Of a stretch of DNA of 64,000 nt, positions 9,105 through 18,411 are shown in pieces. The first letter of the stretch is position 1, and every line of letters begins with the position of its first letter. Under the pieces are notes generated by a model that did not search any database, was not told where the DNA came from, and saw only the letters and a list, made by a program, of their open reading frames with translations. Both the position numbers and the translations under genes were made by a program. This DNA comes from Hyphomicrobium_A sp963776675 (GTDB lineage Bacteria; Pseudomonadota; Alphaproteobacteria; Rhizobiales; Hyphomicrobiaceae), in assembly GCA_963776675.1 (NCBI GenBank), contig CAVZNR010000036.1:62001-126000 (forward strand), read 5' to 3'.

Positions 9105-9709
9105 ATGGGTCGACGCTCTATCCACAGTCCCGAGGAACTGCGGGAACTTATCATCCAGGCCACCACGGAAATCGTGGAGGAGGACGGTCTTGAGGGGCTC
9201 TCGGCCCGCGAGATCGCCAAGCGGATCGGCTATTCTCCCGGCACGCTCTATAACGTCTTCGAAAATCTCGACGACATTCTGCTGACGATCGAAGCGAGGC
9301 TGCTCGACCGATTGGCGGAGAGGCTGGCGGAGACCGATGCGTCGGGAACGCCGCAGGAGCGCCTGAAGCGGCTGACCGACGCTTATTTCGCTTTCACGCA
9401 GGAGCGGCCCAAGCTCTGGAACCTGCTCGTCGAGCACCGGCTGCCGGTGGGTAAGGATGTACCAGCATGGTATCGGGCAAAGCTGGAATGCCTGCTCGCC
9501 CCCCTCGAGGAGGCGCTTGCGCCGTTGATCGGCGGCAAGGATGCGGCGAGCAAAAACGCGCAGCCCGTGCGTTGTGGGCCGGCGTGCACGGGATGACCTC
9601 GCTGTCGACCGCCGCCAAGCTCGCACCCGTCACCGGCCCCGCAAGCGCGGAGCTGGTGGACGACCTGGTATCGACGTATCTGGCCGGCCTCACCAAACGC
9701 CGCGCGTGA
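9105..9709 (+). pseudogene. TetR-family regulator with a one-base frameshift
   Basis: The first frame (9105 to about 9556) gives an intact TetR DNA-binding domain, with ARE-IAKRIGYSPGTLYNVFEN as the HTH, and most of the ligand domain. The expected C-terminal part, including ARALWAGVHGMTSLS (WHG-type TetR_C), continues in another frame to the stop at 9709. Adding one A to the A5 run at 9552-9556 would join them seamlessly into about 200 residues, a normal TetR length. A sequencing deletion is as likely as a true mutation. Nothing here names its target. Confidence 0.75.
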
Positions 9710-9726
9710 GCCAAGGCGCCCCGGCG

Positions 9727-10551
9727 TCAGGGCGCCGGTTTCTGGCCCCCTTCGTCGGCGGCTGCGGGCGCCTCGATCGACCCGGTCGCCTGCTCGGACG
9801 GATCCGGCGGAACCGCCGCCAGCCGACCGCGCTTCATGAACAAGCCGAACCAGTTGTCGTCGGGGACGAGGCGCTGCTGCAGGCCCGCCCACAAGCTGCG
9901 CGAGGAGATCCCGTCGACGAACGTGTGGGTCGAGGGGACGATGAACAACAGCAGTGCACCGGAGACCAGCATGGCGCTGGTCGCGGCCTTGTTGCGCATA
10001 TCGACGAATTTCAGCGCCGTCCCGAAGGACTTCTTGATATGGGCGCCCATCACGTCGACCGAGTAGATCTCGTCGAGGGTGAGGTGCGTCAAGAAGCCGA
10101 TAAACAGAAAGCCGGCGGCGAGCCAGGCAACGCCGTCGGGGCGTCCGAAGCCATAGTAGAATACGATGGCCGTGGCGAGCGAGCACACGATGCCGGCCGA
10201 TATGGAATGCCAGATGCCGCGATGCACCGCATACTTGTGAAAGAGCGTATGAAGCCCGTAGCGCACGAACAGCAGCGTACCGACCCACAAGATCCACATC
10301 TCGGCGATCGACAGCCGGGGTGCGAAGTGGAACAGCACGACGAACGAGAAAAACACCGCGAGCCCCGCAAACAGCGCGCGGCTGGGGCGCGACTCCTTCA
10401 GGTCGATGTCGGGCAGCACCGAGCCAAGCGATCCCGCCATGGTAACGGCGACGAGGTTCTCCGGCGCGATCACGTCGGCAGCGAGCGTCAACGTGGCAAG
10501 GCTGCCCGATACGATCGTGCCGACGACGATATGCGTGGTGAAGTTGGCCAT
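9727..10551 (-). CDS. YdjM-like inner-membrane metal-dependent hydrolase
   Basis: 274 residues from the ATG at 10551, chosen because GGGAGGG lies nine bases upstream and the protein then begins MANFTTHIVVG, as in the YdjM/DUF457 family. His and Asp residues typical of the family occur early (NFTTHIVVG, GSVLPDIDL) and again near HRGIWHS and HLTLDEI. About six membrane helices are visible. E. coli YdjM is an SOS-controlled inner-membrane protein of unknown biochemical role. The gene is convergent with the tetR remnant. Confidence 0.8.
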   Translation of the reverse strand: MANFTTHIVVGTIVSGSLATLTLAADVIAPENLVAVTMAGSLGSVLPDIDLKESRPSRALFAGLAVFFSFVVLFHFAPRLSIAEMWILWVGTLLFVRYGLHTLFHKYAVHRGIWHSISAGIVCSLATAIVFYYGFGRPDGVAWLAAGFLFIGFLTHLTLDEIYSVDVMGAHIKKSFGTALKFVDMRNKAATSAMLVSGALLLFIVPSTHTFVDGISSRSLWAGLQQRLVPDDNWFGLFMKRGRLAAVPPDPSEQATGSIEAPAAADEGGQKPAP

Positions 10552-10747
10552 GGCGCGTACCCTCCCGCTCGGACGCACGCCACGTCCCCATGGAGCGCAG
10601 CGCGGCCCATGCCTCCCCATCAGATTCTCGGGTCCAATGGGAGGGCCGGGCGCGCCCAGAGTGTGGAAAACGGTCGCCGACGCCCTCCTGCGGTGCATTG
10701 CGGCTTGACGGGCCGCGCGCTACCGCGAATGCGTTGACGCCAAATCC

Positions 10748-11656
10748 ATGCTCCCGCTCTCGCACACACACAGACAGCATCAGGCCGTGGCCGCCGCCAG
10801 CATTGGCGTCGCCTTTGCCGTGATGGGCATCAAGTACCTGGCGTACATGATGACGGGCAGCGTGGCGCTGTTCTCCGACGCGCTCGAAAGCATCGTCAAC
10901 GTGCTGACCGGCATTGCCGCCCTGGTCGCCATACGCGTCGGCGCGCACCCGCCCGACCGCCGCCACCCGTTCGGACACCACAAGGCGGAGTATTTCGCCG
11001 CCGTGCTCGAGGGCGCGCTGATCATCGTGGCGGCACTCGTCATCTTCCACGAGGCCTACGGCGCGCTGCTCAGGCCGCGCGTCATGACCGAGCCCGTGGC
11101 GGGCCTCGCCGTCAACGGCGTGGCAACCGCGCTCAACGCCGGCTGGGCGTGGATCCTCATCAACCGCGGCCGCGTATGGAAATCGCCGGCGCTGGCGGGC
11201 GACGGCCGCCATCTGCTCAGCGACGTGATTACGTCGGTCGGGGTGCTCGCCGGCCTCGTGCTGGCCACGGTGACGGGCTGGTCGATCCTCGACCCGCTGC
11301 TTGCCGGCCTCGTGGCGTTCAACATTCTGCGCATGGGCTACGAGCTCGCGACCTCCTCCATGAGCCAGCTGCTGGACGAAGCCGCCTCGCCCGAGATCCT
11401 GGCCAGCATTCGCTCCGCGATCAAAGCCAACGCCGACGGCGCGCTGCAGGCCCACGACCTGCGCACGCGGACGGCGGGACCCGCGACCTTCATCGAGTTC
11501 CACCTGGTGGTGCCGGGCTCCATGTCGGTTCGGGCGGCCCACGACATTTGCGACCGGCTGGAAGCGGCGATCGAGGCCGAAATCGAGGGCGCCCAGGTCG
11601 TTATCCATGTCGAGCCAGAGCACAAGGCCAAGCACAAGGGGGCCGTCGAGGTCTAG
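10748..11656 (+). CDS. Cation diffusion facilitator (CDF) family transporter
   Basis: 302 residues, usual length. Six membrane helices are followed by a cytoplasmic C-terminal domain. Metal-site residues are visible in FSDALESIVNV (helix 2) and HLLSDVITSVGV (helix 5), and the HPFGHHKAEYFAA motif marks the family. It should export divalent cations such as Zn, Fe, Co or Mn by proton exchange; the ion cannot be fixed from sequence alone. Divergent from the YdjM-like gene. Confidence 0.92.
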   Translation: MLPLSHTHRQHQAVAAASIGVAFAVMGIKYLAYMMTGSVALFSDALESIVNVLTGIAALVAIRVGAHPPDRRHPFGHHKAEYFAAVLEGALIIVAALVIFHEAYGALLRPRVMTEPVAGLAVNGVATALNAGWAWILINRGRVWKSPALAGDGRHLLSDVITSVGVLAGLVLATVTGWSILDPLLAGLVAFNILRMGYELATSSMSQLLDEAASPEILASIRSAIKANADGALQAHDLRTRTAGPATFIEFHLVVPGSMSVRAAHDICDRLEAAIEAEIEGAQVVIHVEPEHKAKHKGAVEV

Positions 11657-11694
11657 CGGGCGCTGCCCTCTCAACGCCAAAGTCGGCGGGCCTT

Positions 11695-12978
11695 ATGCTC
11701 GCGATGAAATATCCTGTCCGCGCGCTGCGTCTCCTTCTGCTCCCCCTCGCCACCCTGCTGCCTGCCGGTGCCGCTGCGCCCGGATGGGCCGGCGCAAACG
11801 ACGAGGTGACGATCGTGCTCGTCGGCGACGTCGGCCTCAACCGCTCCAACCAGCCGGTGGAAGCCAAGGGCGCTCGCCGCGGCGGGTTCCTCTCCTGGTC
11901 GGATATGACGTCGGGGATCGCCGAGGACATCAACGGCGACCTCAACTTCATGAACGTCGAGACGGTCGTCACCGACCGCAACGACCTCGTCCGCGACACC
12001 AAGGGCCAGAGCGGACCGTTCAACTTCCGCACGCACCCCAACGGCCTGCGCCATCTGGTGTCGCTCGGGTTCAACCTGCTGTCGCTCGCCAACAACCATT
12101 CGATGGACTACGGCGTCCCGGGCCTCAAGGAGACGCTGCGGCACGTCGGCGCGCTCGAAAAGGAGCGGCTCGCGGTGGCGACCGGCATCGGCATGAACCG
12201 CGACGAGGCGGCGACGCCGCGCCGCGTCAACGTCAAGGGCACCGACATCGCCTTCGCGGCGACCGGCATCGTGACCAACAACCTCGCCCGCCACCGCGCG
12301 GGGCCCAATAAGCCGGGGCAGATCGCCTACCGTTTCGACGAGGATTTCGCCGAGGTGCGCAAACGGCTCACGAGCGCACCCGCCGGGTACCGCATCCTGT
12401 CGATCCACTACGGCATCGAGGGGCAAGTGCGCACGGATGCCCGCCAGATCGCCGAGTGGCGGCGCCAGGCAGCACTGCGCGACGGCATCGACCTCATCGT
12501 CGGCCATCACGCGCACGTGGTGCGCGGCGTCGAGATCGCCGGCTCCTCGCTCATCTTTTACGGGCTGGGGAACTTCCTGCACCACGGCACCGCCAACATG
12601 ACCTCCAAAGGAATCTGCCACGACTACGGCCTGATGGCGCGCGTGCACCTGAAAAAGGCCGGCGACGGCAAGCTTCGCCTGCGTGCCGTCGAGGCGATCC
12701 CGGTGACCGACACGCATATTCGCCCGCACCGGCTCACCGGGGACAAGGGGCGCGCGCGCATCCATGCGCTCAACTATCTGGCAGCGACGCTCGACGACGA
12801 GGCGGACGGCGCGCGCGGCGTTCGCTTCACGCCGCAGGCCGATGGCAGCGGACTGTTCTGCGTCGCCGGCGCCCAGACCGACGGCGGCACCATCGGCGCC
12901 CTGTGCAAGAGCTACACGCCGGCGCCGGCAATCCCCGCGAGCTTGCGCGGCGCCATCGCATCCTCGTGCAGCAAGTAG
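11695..12978 (+). CDS. CapA-like exported metallophosphatase-fold protein
   Basis: 427 residues from 11695 (ATG at 11704 is equally possible), opening with a signal peptide that ends near GWAGAN. Metallophosphatase motifs of the CapA/PgsA family follow in order: VGDVGLNRSN, NVETVV, LANNHSMDYG, GHHAHVVRGVEI and FYGLGNF. Family members act in poly-gamma-glutamate capsule formation, but no pgsB/C partners are nearby, so a broader envelope role is just as likely. It starts 39 bases after the CDF gene, perhaps in one transcript. Confidence 0.85.
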   Translation: MLAMKYPVRALRLLLLPLATLLPAGAAAPGWAGANDEVTIVLVGDVGLNRSNQPVEAKGARRGGFLSWSDMTSGIAEDINGDLNFMNVETVVTDRNDLVRDTKGQSGPFNFRTHPNGLRHLVSLGFNLLSLANNHSMDYGVPGLKETLRHVGALEKERLAVATGIGMNRDEAATPRRVNVKGTDIAFAATGIVTNNLARHRAGPNKPGQIAYRFDEDFAEVRKRLTSAPAGYRILSIHYGIEGQVRTDARQIAEWRRQAALRDGIDLIVGHHAHVVRGVEIAGSSLIFYGLGNFLHHGTANMTSKGICHDYGLMARVHLKKAGDGKLRLRAVEAIPVTDTHIRPHRLTGDKGRARIHALNYLAATLDDEADGARGVRFTPQADGSGLFCVAGAQTDGGTIGALCKSYTPAPAIPASLRGAIASSCSK

Positions 12979-13171
12979 TGCAGCGCGCATACCGTCAAGC
13001 ATCCTCTCCGCCTCGCCTCTCGTGGTCTGACCCTCTGGGTCTGACCCTGTTGTCCTCGCGCCTCGGGTGTCACCGGGTCGTCACCTCTGCCCGGAGCGGT
13101 CGCGGCGCCGGCAAGTCGCCGCGCGAGCCGGGGACGCGGGTGAGGGGTGACGACGCCGAGCAAGGTGTACC

Positions 13172-13226
13172 CCCTCACCCGCTCGCTTGGCTGACGCCAA
13201 GCTCACTGAGCCTCTCCCCGGAGAGG
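13172..13226. repeat. REP-like extragenic palindromic element
   Basis: Two perfect hairpins in tandem after CCCCTCACCC: GCTTGGC-TGAC-GCCAAGC (13185-13202) and CCTCTCC-CC-GGAGAGG (13211-13226). This resembles dispersed extragenic palindromes common in Hyphomicrobiales genomes; only one full copy was noticed in this window. Confidence 0.5.
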
Positions 13227-13414
13227 TGAAGTGAAGCAAGCACCTTTGGCCTCGCGGCATCGCTGCCCGAGGGTTTGAAAAAGCGAGGGAGCGCGGGCGC
13301 CGAAGCGCTGCGAACCTGTCGCGACAAAAAGGGCAGCCCTTCAGCGCCCGCGCGCGGTCTCTCTCCTGGCCGAGGGTGCGGTCACGACGTCAGCGTGCTG
13401 TTTGCCCGGCCAAA

Positions 13415-13430
13415 GCCCGCGAAAGCGGGC
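13415..13430. repeat. Short perfect stem-loop GCCCGC-GAAA-GCGGGC
   Basis: A six-base stem closed by a GAAA tetraloop, with no T tract on either strand. It could be a weak terminator or part of a dispersed repeat. Confidence 0.45.
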
Positions 13431-13600
13431 CATGCCTCGTCCCGGGGCCTTAGAGCTCCTGTCGCGCTCGAACGTCGAAGCGGCCGCTGCCGAAGGGCGT
13501 CCGTGCGGTGTGTTGCCGCGCCTGCGCAGCCTCGATCGCAGGCCCCGGGATAGGGCTGAGCCAAACCTGCACCGGCGCCCGCGACGGTACGGACGACGGC

Positions 13601-13966
13601 TCACCCGGGAACCGCCCCTGCCCCGCAACGACGCTCAAGCTGCCGCGTCCCTCGGTGGGCAGGGATGCGGGCAGTATGGGGGCGGGGGGAGGGGCGGGGA
13701 TTAGTTTGCGAGTGCCGCGCGCCTACTTTCTTCTTGCGGCGGTCCATGTTGGTGACCTTGTAGACGCGCCCCTCGCCGTCATACGTCGTCCATTCGCCGA
13801 CTTGCGCGCCATTGTCGAAGCTGCCGGAGCGCAGTTTGGTGCCGTCCTTGCGGAACCACTCCCAGTAGCCCGTCTGCACGCTGTCGCGCATCTGGCCCGT
13901 GGCCCAGACGGAGCCGTCCTTGTGGTGGACGACGTGCTTTTGCAGCTTTCCGCCCGTCTTGGGCAT
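13601..13966 (-). CDS. Small MORN-like repeat protein
   Basis: 121 residues. The first 75 contain MORN/YwqK-like repeats (DGSVWATGQMRD, GYWEWFRKDGTKLRSGSF, GEWTTYDGEGRVYKV). The last 45 residues are basic and Pro/Arg-rich with no visible fold, so the true conserved part is short. Proteins of this type are sometimes labelled YwqK-like antitoxins, but no toxin gene is adjacent, so no function is assigned. Confidence 0.65.
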   Translation of the reverse strand: MPKTGGKLQKHVVHHKDGSVWATGQMRDSVQTGYWEWFRKDGTKLRSGSFDNGAQVGEWTTYDGEGRVYKVTNMDRRKKKVGARHSQTNPRPSPRPHTARIPAHRGTRQLERRCGAGAVPG

Positions 13967-14056
13967 CCCTTACTCCCTCGTGTTCCCGCTGGAACAGCGC
14001 CGAGGCGCAAACTCCGTCAAAGCCTAGCCTGAGCCAACAGGCGAAGCGAAAGCGTA

Positions 14057-14239
14057 ATGCGTATCACGATCGACGAAGAGCTGCGGCAGGTGCACGTCTC
14101 GCAGGGTCTCATGCTGCTGACCCTGCAGCTTGCGCGCGCCGACACGACCACCGAGCTCGAGGCCGCCGCCGAGGCGCTGCGCACGGCGCTCGCGCACGCG
14201 CGCGTCGTCGTCGTCAATGGCGAGGCGATACGGCTTTAG
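14057..14239 (+). CDS. Small hypothetical protein
   Basis: 60 residues, MRITIDEELRQVHVSQGLML onward, with an Ala/Leu-rich amphipathic middle. The coding frame is clean but the ribosome site (GCGAAAG) is weak. I do not recognise it, and it may not be expressed. It lies alone between two minus-strand genes. Confidence 0.4.
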   Translation: MRITIDEELRQVHVSQGLMLLTLQLARADTTTELEAAAEALRTALAHARVVVVNGEAIRL

Positions 14240-14314
14240 TCTCGCCGATTGGGCTTCCCACGAAGCAAGCGACCAACACGTGGCAGACCCACAGGGTCGG
14301 GCACCTCGACGGCT

Positions 14315-14707
14315 CTAATGCGAGGGGCCACCGTCGAGATGCGCGCCGTTGAAATGCGACTCGAAATCCAATTCGTCCTCGATATTGCTGGTGGCGCGGC
14401 GCCAGTCGCCAGGAGCGACCGCACGCGTGTGCTCGGGCGCGGGCATGTAGCTCGGCAGCTCCTCGCGCACGGGGGCTGCGAGCGGCGCGCGAAACATGCC
14501 GATGCCGGAGGCAAGCCCCTGCAGCTCGCCGAGGATGGCCTCGCGCCGCTCCTCATGCGCGCTGGCGATCGATTGCACGTCGCGCAGCAGCGCCTGGTCG
14601 AGGCGGTCGAGCGCGTCACCCAGCGCCTTGACAAGTGACTGCTCGTTGTCGGCGACCTCCTTGAGGCGGGCACGCATGTCTTCGATGTGAGCTAAGAGCT
14701 TTGTCAT
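14315..14707 (-). CDS. Hypothetical coiled-coil protein
   Basis: 130 residues. Residues 1-65 form a heptad-rich amphipathic helix (LAHIEDMRARLKEVADNEQ, then ALDRLDQALLRDVQS); the rest is Pro-rich and acidic, ending in a His-containing tail. A purine-rich GGGGGA lies upstream of the ATG. The family is not recognised; a cytoplasmic scaffold or division-linked role would be a guess. Confidence 0.6.
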   Translation of the reverse strand: MTKLLAHIEDMRARLKEVADNEQSLVKALGDALDRLDQALLRDVQSIASAHEERREAILGELQGLASGIGMFRAPLAAPVREELPSYMPAPEHTRAVAPGDWRRATSNIEDELDFESHFNGAHLDGGPSH

Positions 14708-14864
14708 CTCAAGTCCCCCGTCGGTGATGGCGAATCACTTGGATGCATGAGGCCACTGATTTCCGCAGGAAATGTGGTGGCGGGGCGGCGGCGATGGGGC
14801 GTTCATTGCCGGCCTCCCGGAGACTTTGCTAGCTTGCTTCGCAGCGCGGCGCATTGGAGGCTTC

Positions 14865-15302
14865 ATGGACCCGTTTCTCGCCGCCGCCATCGAGGAGGCC
14901 CGGCTTGGCCTCGCCGAGGGCGGGATTCCCATCGGCTCGGTGCTGGTGATCGACGGCGAGATCGTCGGGCGCGGTCACAATCGCCGCGTGCAGAAAGACA
15001 GCGCGATCCTGCACGCCGAGATGGACGCGATCGAGAACGCGGGGCGCCTGAAGGCCGGCGACTATCAGCGCGCCACGCTCTATTCCACGCTGTCGCCGTG
15101 CGACATGTGCTCCGGCACGGCGCTGCTCTACAAGATCCCGAAAATCGTCATTGGCGAGAACCGCACGTTCCGCGGACCGGAGGACTATCTGCGATCACGC
15201 GGCGTGGAGCTGGTGATCGTCGACAGCGAAGCGTGCGTGAGCCTGATGGCGGAGTTCATCGCCGCCCGCCCCGGGCTGTGGAACGAGGACATCGGGGTTT
15301 AG
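14865..15302 (+). CDS. Cytosine/nucleoside deaminase, CDA fold
   Basis: 145 residues from the ATG at 14865, preceded by GGAGG at a five-base spacing; an upstream in-frame start at 14772 is discarded. Zinc-site motifs are HAEMD (His ligand plus catalytic Glu) and PCDMC (two Cys ligands). The GENRTF segment and overall length are closer to yeast-type cytosine deaminase than to TadA, so free cytosine or a related base is the likely substrate. The last bases overlap the convergent rimO stop. Confidence 0.85.
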   Translation: MDPFLAAAIEEARLGLAEGGIPIGSVLVIDGEIVGRGHNRRVQKDSAILHAEMDAIENAGRLKAGDYQRATLYSTLSPCDMCSGTALLYKIPKIVIGENRTFRGPEDYLRSRGVELVIVDSEACVSLMAEFIAARPGLWNEDIGV

Positions 15303-16673
15303 GCGTGGGAGAGCGACCGCTCCGCCCACAGGTCGTACTCGTCGGCGTGGGTGACGCGGGCGCGCACGATGTCGCCGGGCTTCAGATCGGTGTCGCCGTT
15401 CAGGAATACGCTGCCATCGATCTCGGGCGCATCCCATTGGGAGCGGCAAAGCGCGCCTTCCTCGTCGACCTCGTCGACGATCACGTCGATGTCGCGGTCG
15501 ACCATGCCGGCAAGCCGCGCAGCGCTCACGGCCTTCGCCACTTCCATGAAGCGATGCCAGCGCTCTTCCTTGAGGTCATCGGGCACGGCGCCCGGCAGCT
15601 CGTTGGCCTTGGCCCCTTCGACCGGCTCGTAGCGGAAGCAGCCCGTGCGGGCGAGTTTGGCCTCGCGCAGGAAATCGAGCAGCATCTGGAAATCCTCCTC
15701 CGTCTCGCCGGGGAAGCCGACGATGAAGGTGGAGCGGATGGCGAGATCGGGGCACATCTCGCGCCAGCGATGAATGCGCGCCAGCGTCTTCTCCGCGGCG
15801 GCCGGCCGGCGCATGGCTTTGAGCACCGCGGGCGAGGCGTGCTGGAAGGGGATGTCGAGGTAGGGGAGAATTTTGCCCTCCGCCATCAGCGGGATGACGC
15901 TGTCGACGTGCGGATAGGGATAGACGTAGTGCAGGCGCACCCAGGCGCCGAGGTCGCCCAGCGCAACGCACAGGTCCTGGAACCGCGCCGGCAGCGCGCG
16001 GCCCTTCCACGGGCTTTCCGCGTACTTGAGGTCGACGCCGTAGGCGCTCGTATCCTGGCTGATGACCAGGAGCTCCTTGACGCCGGCGTCGACGAGGCGC
16101 TCGGCCTCGGCCATCACGTGCGACGACGGGGCGGCTCGCGAGATCGCCGCGCAATGACGGGATGATGCAGAAGGAGCAGCGGTTGTTGCAGCCTTCGGAG
16201 ATCTTCAAATACGCGTAGTGGCGCGGGGTCAGCCGCAGGCCCTCGGGCGGCACCAGATCGACATAAGGGTCGTGCAGCGGCGGCACCGCGTCGTGCACGG
16301 CGGCGACGACCTGCTCGTACTGGTGCGGCCCGGTGACGGCGAGGACGCCGGGGTGCGCTTGCCGGATGCGCCCCTCCTCCACGCCCATGCAGCCGGTGAC
16401 GATGACGCGGCCGTTCTGGGCCATGGCCTCGCCGATGGCCTCCAGGCTTTCGGCCTTGGCGGAGTCGAGGAAGCCGCAGGTGTTGACCACCACCACGTCG
16501 GCGCCCGCGTAGTCGGGCGCGACCAGATAGCCTTCCGAGCGCAGCTTGGTGAGGATGCGTTCCGAATCGACGAGCGCCTTGGGGCAGCCCAGCGAGACGA
16601 AGCCGACCTTGGGCGCGGCTTTGGGGGACCGCGATGGCGCGGTCTGGTCGGGTTTCTCGGTGTCGAGGCTCAT
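15299..16673 (-). pseudogene. rimO: Ribosomal protein S12 methylthiotransferase RimO with a one-base frameshift
   Basis: RimO adds a methylthio group to an Asp of ribosomal protein S12. The start at 16673 has AGGAG eight bases upstream. The N-terminal MTTase domain (VSLGCPKALVDSE), the radical-SAM cluster CNNRCSFC and RGDLASRP are in the first frame. The gene then continues in another frame from VMAEAERLVDAGVKELL to the TRAM domain and the stop at 15299. Removing one base at about 16118 restores a normal full-length protein of roughly 457 residues. RimO is well conserved, so a sequencing error is a strong alternative to gene loss. Confidence 0.85.
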
Positions 16674-16820
16674 GGCGCGCACTCCTAGCACCGGGCCAGC
16701 CCTTGCGCGAGCCCGGCGGCGCCTTGGCAAGGTTTACCCGCCGCCCACGGCGGGCGACCTACCCGTCGTAACTATGTCCACAATCCGTGCTGGGGTGCGG
16801 CTCTAACTTTGGGAGGCATC

Positions 16821-17084
16821 ATGAAACGGGCGATCTTGGTTGTTCTGGGCTTGCTGCTGCTCGCAGCATCCGCGGCATGGTTCTTTTCGGATCTGCCGGA
16901 CACGGCCCGCGAGCTGCTGGCCGACCGCGGATTGCTGGGCGCGCAATCAAGATCTCTGGCTCCGGGCGGAGGATCCTGGGAAACGATCAAGACAGCGCTC
17001 GACGTGGCCAATGCCGTGATCGGCTGCATCGGGATCTACCTCACGGTGCGGGCCACACGCCAGTCGCAGTCGATGTCCCAGTAA
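16821..17084 (+). CDS. Small membrane protein, unknown
   Basis: 87 residues from the ATG at 16821, with GGGAGG five bases upstream. There is one hydrophobic segment at residues 3-22 and a second near residues 58-76 (ANAVIGCIGIYLTV), so it is probably a two-pass inner-membrane protein. The family is not recognised. Confidence 0.6.
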   Translation: MKRAILVVLGLLLLAASAAWFFSDLPDTARELLADRGLLGAQSRSLAPGGGSWETIKTALDVANAVIGCIGIYLTVRATRQSQSMSQ

Positions 17085-17194
17085 CGAATGCCGTAGGTGC
17101 GCGGGCGGCTCTCCCTGGCGGGACGGCCCGATACCTCTGCTGTGGTCGAGCGCAGGGCATCCTGGCCGGAGTAATCTAGCGGGGTATCGGCGGC

Positions 17195-17284
17195 TGGCGG
17201 AGGGGGTGGGATTCGAACCCACGAGACGGTTTCCCGCCCACACGCTTTCCAAGCGTGCGCCTTCAGCCACTCGGCCACCCCTCC
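17195..17284 (-). tRNA. tRNA-Ser(GGA)
   Basis: Read on the minus strand, a full cloverleaf runs from GGAGGGG at 17284 to the encoded CCA at 17195. The seven-base acceptor stem is paired, the anticodon loop reads TTGGAAA (anticodon GGA), a long variable arm of class II type is present, and the T loop is GTTCGAATC. Decodes UCC/UCU. Confidence 0.96.
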
Positions 17285-17743
17285 TTGCACGCAGGCGTCC
17301 ACGACACGGCCGCGCAAAGGCGGCGCACTATAGCCGCCGCGCGCTTGCACGCAAGGACACTGCGTTCACCGCCGCGCCCAACTGTGCGCCTCCGTGCCAA
17401 GCGGCGGACGCGGCGCCCACACGCTGCCCGGACCATGCAAAACCGACGACCCGAGGGACGATTGTGACGGAGACCCGAAGCCCGACCAGGGCCGATAACC
17501 GCGGCGGCAGCGCCACACTGCCGCGACTCCGTACCACCCCGGGTTGGCGATCCTGCGCGAGATACTTATTTAACCTCAGCTGTGCGAATTTGAGACAATT
17601 CGAAAGGGGCGGAAAGCCTGCCCCGACCGCGCCGGCCCGATTTTTGGGGGGGTGTGGCCCGGGTTGCTGGTCAAATTCGGTCCCCGGCGCGATAGTAGCG
17701 AGAACGATTCCATGCAGATTTCTGCGGGCTTTGGAGGTGTGAG
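17285..17743. other. Non-coding stretch between tRNA-Ser and an exported protein gene
   Basis: About 460 bases. Open frames here have no ribosome site, biased composition and no family resemblance. The GGAGG for the next gene lies at its right end. No tRNA fragment or integrase remnant was seen next to the tRNA. Confidence 0.5.
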
Positions 17744-18232
17744 GTGAGCTTATTCAGGGGGATGGCGACCGTCCTGGCGGCGAGCGCGACGGCGATCCTG
17801 CTAATCGGTGCCCCGGCGGTTGCCGGTAGCCCGTTCGCAGAATTGGTCGGCACCTGGAGTGGCAAGGGCACGGCCCACCTCGAGGGCGGCAAGAACGAGC
17901 GGCTCTCCTGCAAAGGCTACTATTCGGGCTCGGGCGGCTCCGAGCTGCGCCTCAACATCATATGCGCCAACCCCTCTACCAAGGTGGAGCTGCGCTCGGT
18001 GCTCAAATATGCCGGCGGCCGGGTCACCGGGACCTGGGAGGAGCGCAACTATAACCAGGCCGGTACGATCTCCGGCAGCGCCACCGACGACAAGCTGCGT
18101 TTGTCGATCAACGGCGCCGGGCTCAAGGGCTCGCTGTCGGTGTCGATCGGCGAATCGAAGCAGTCGGTTTCGCTGTCGACCCAGGGCTCGGTTTTGAAGG
18201 GTGTGAGCATCACCTTCGCGCGCTCCAGCTGA
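17744..18232 (+). CDS. Exported protein of unknown function
   Basis: 162 residues from a GTG start with GGAGG six bases upstream. A signal peptide ends near AVAGSPF. The mature part is beta-rich with repeated GTWSG/GTWEE and SGSATDDKLRLSI patterns, suggesting a small beta-barrel or lipocalin-like fold, as in periplasmic proteins often annotated hypothetical in Hyphomicrobiales. No catalytic motif is visible. Confidence 0.65.
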   Translation: MSLFRGMATVLAASATAILLIGAPAVAGSPFAELVGTWSGKGTAHLEGGKNERLSCKGYYSGSGGSELRLNIICANPSTKVELRSVLKYAGGRVTGTWEERNYNQAGTISGSATDDKLRLSINGAGLKGSLSVSIGESKQSVSLSTQGSVLKGVSITFARSS

Positions 18233-18411
18233 GGCACCCTAAGCGATGCGCGCACGCCACAGGTGCGGAGCGAACCGCGCCGCACCGGCCGCGCGACTCA
18301 AAAAGAACGCGATAGTGTGCGTCGGTGTGCGTTGCGTTGGCTGACAGAACGTTGGAGCAAAAGCGCTTGGGCCTTCCTGCATAGGCCAGCGCGCCTTGGT
18401 CGGAGAACCAC

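Larger units (their letters stand above)
12979..13600. other. Intergenic region with palindromic elements
   Basis: About 620 bases between capA and the minus-strand MORN-like gene with no believable coding frame. It holds a REP-like double hairpin (13172-13226) and a separate GC stem-loop (13415-13430). Confidence 0.6.

Noticed and set aside
9545..9565. Programmed -1 frameshift in the TetR gene
   Set aside because: The site is C AAA AAC with only five A, not the canonical A AAA AAC slippery heptamer, and TetR genes are not known for recoding.
9383..11680. Long minus-strand open frame (765 codons) across the TetR, YdjM-like and CDF genes
   Set aside because: It lies antisense to well-supported genes, has low-complexity His/Arg-rich composition typical of GC-rich shadow frames, and shows no family features.
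17206..17742. Plus-strand frame running out of tRNA-Ser
   Set aside because: It begins inside the tRNA, is Arg/Pro/Thr-rich and has no ribosome site.
17195..17743. tRNA-Ser as an integration site of a mobile island
   Set aside because: No integrase, no repeated tRNA 3' end and no compositional change was found next to it.
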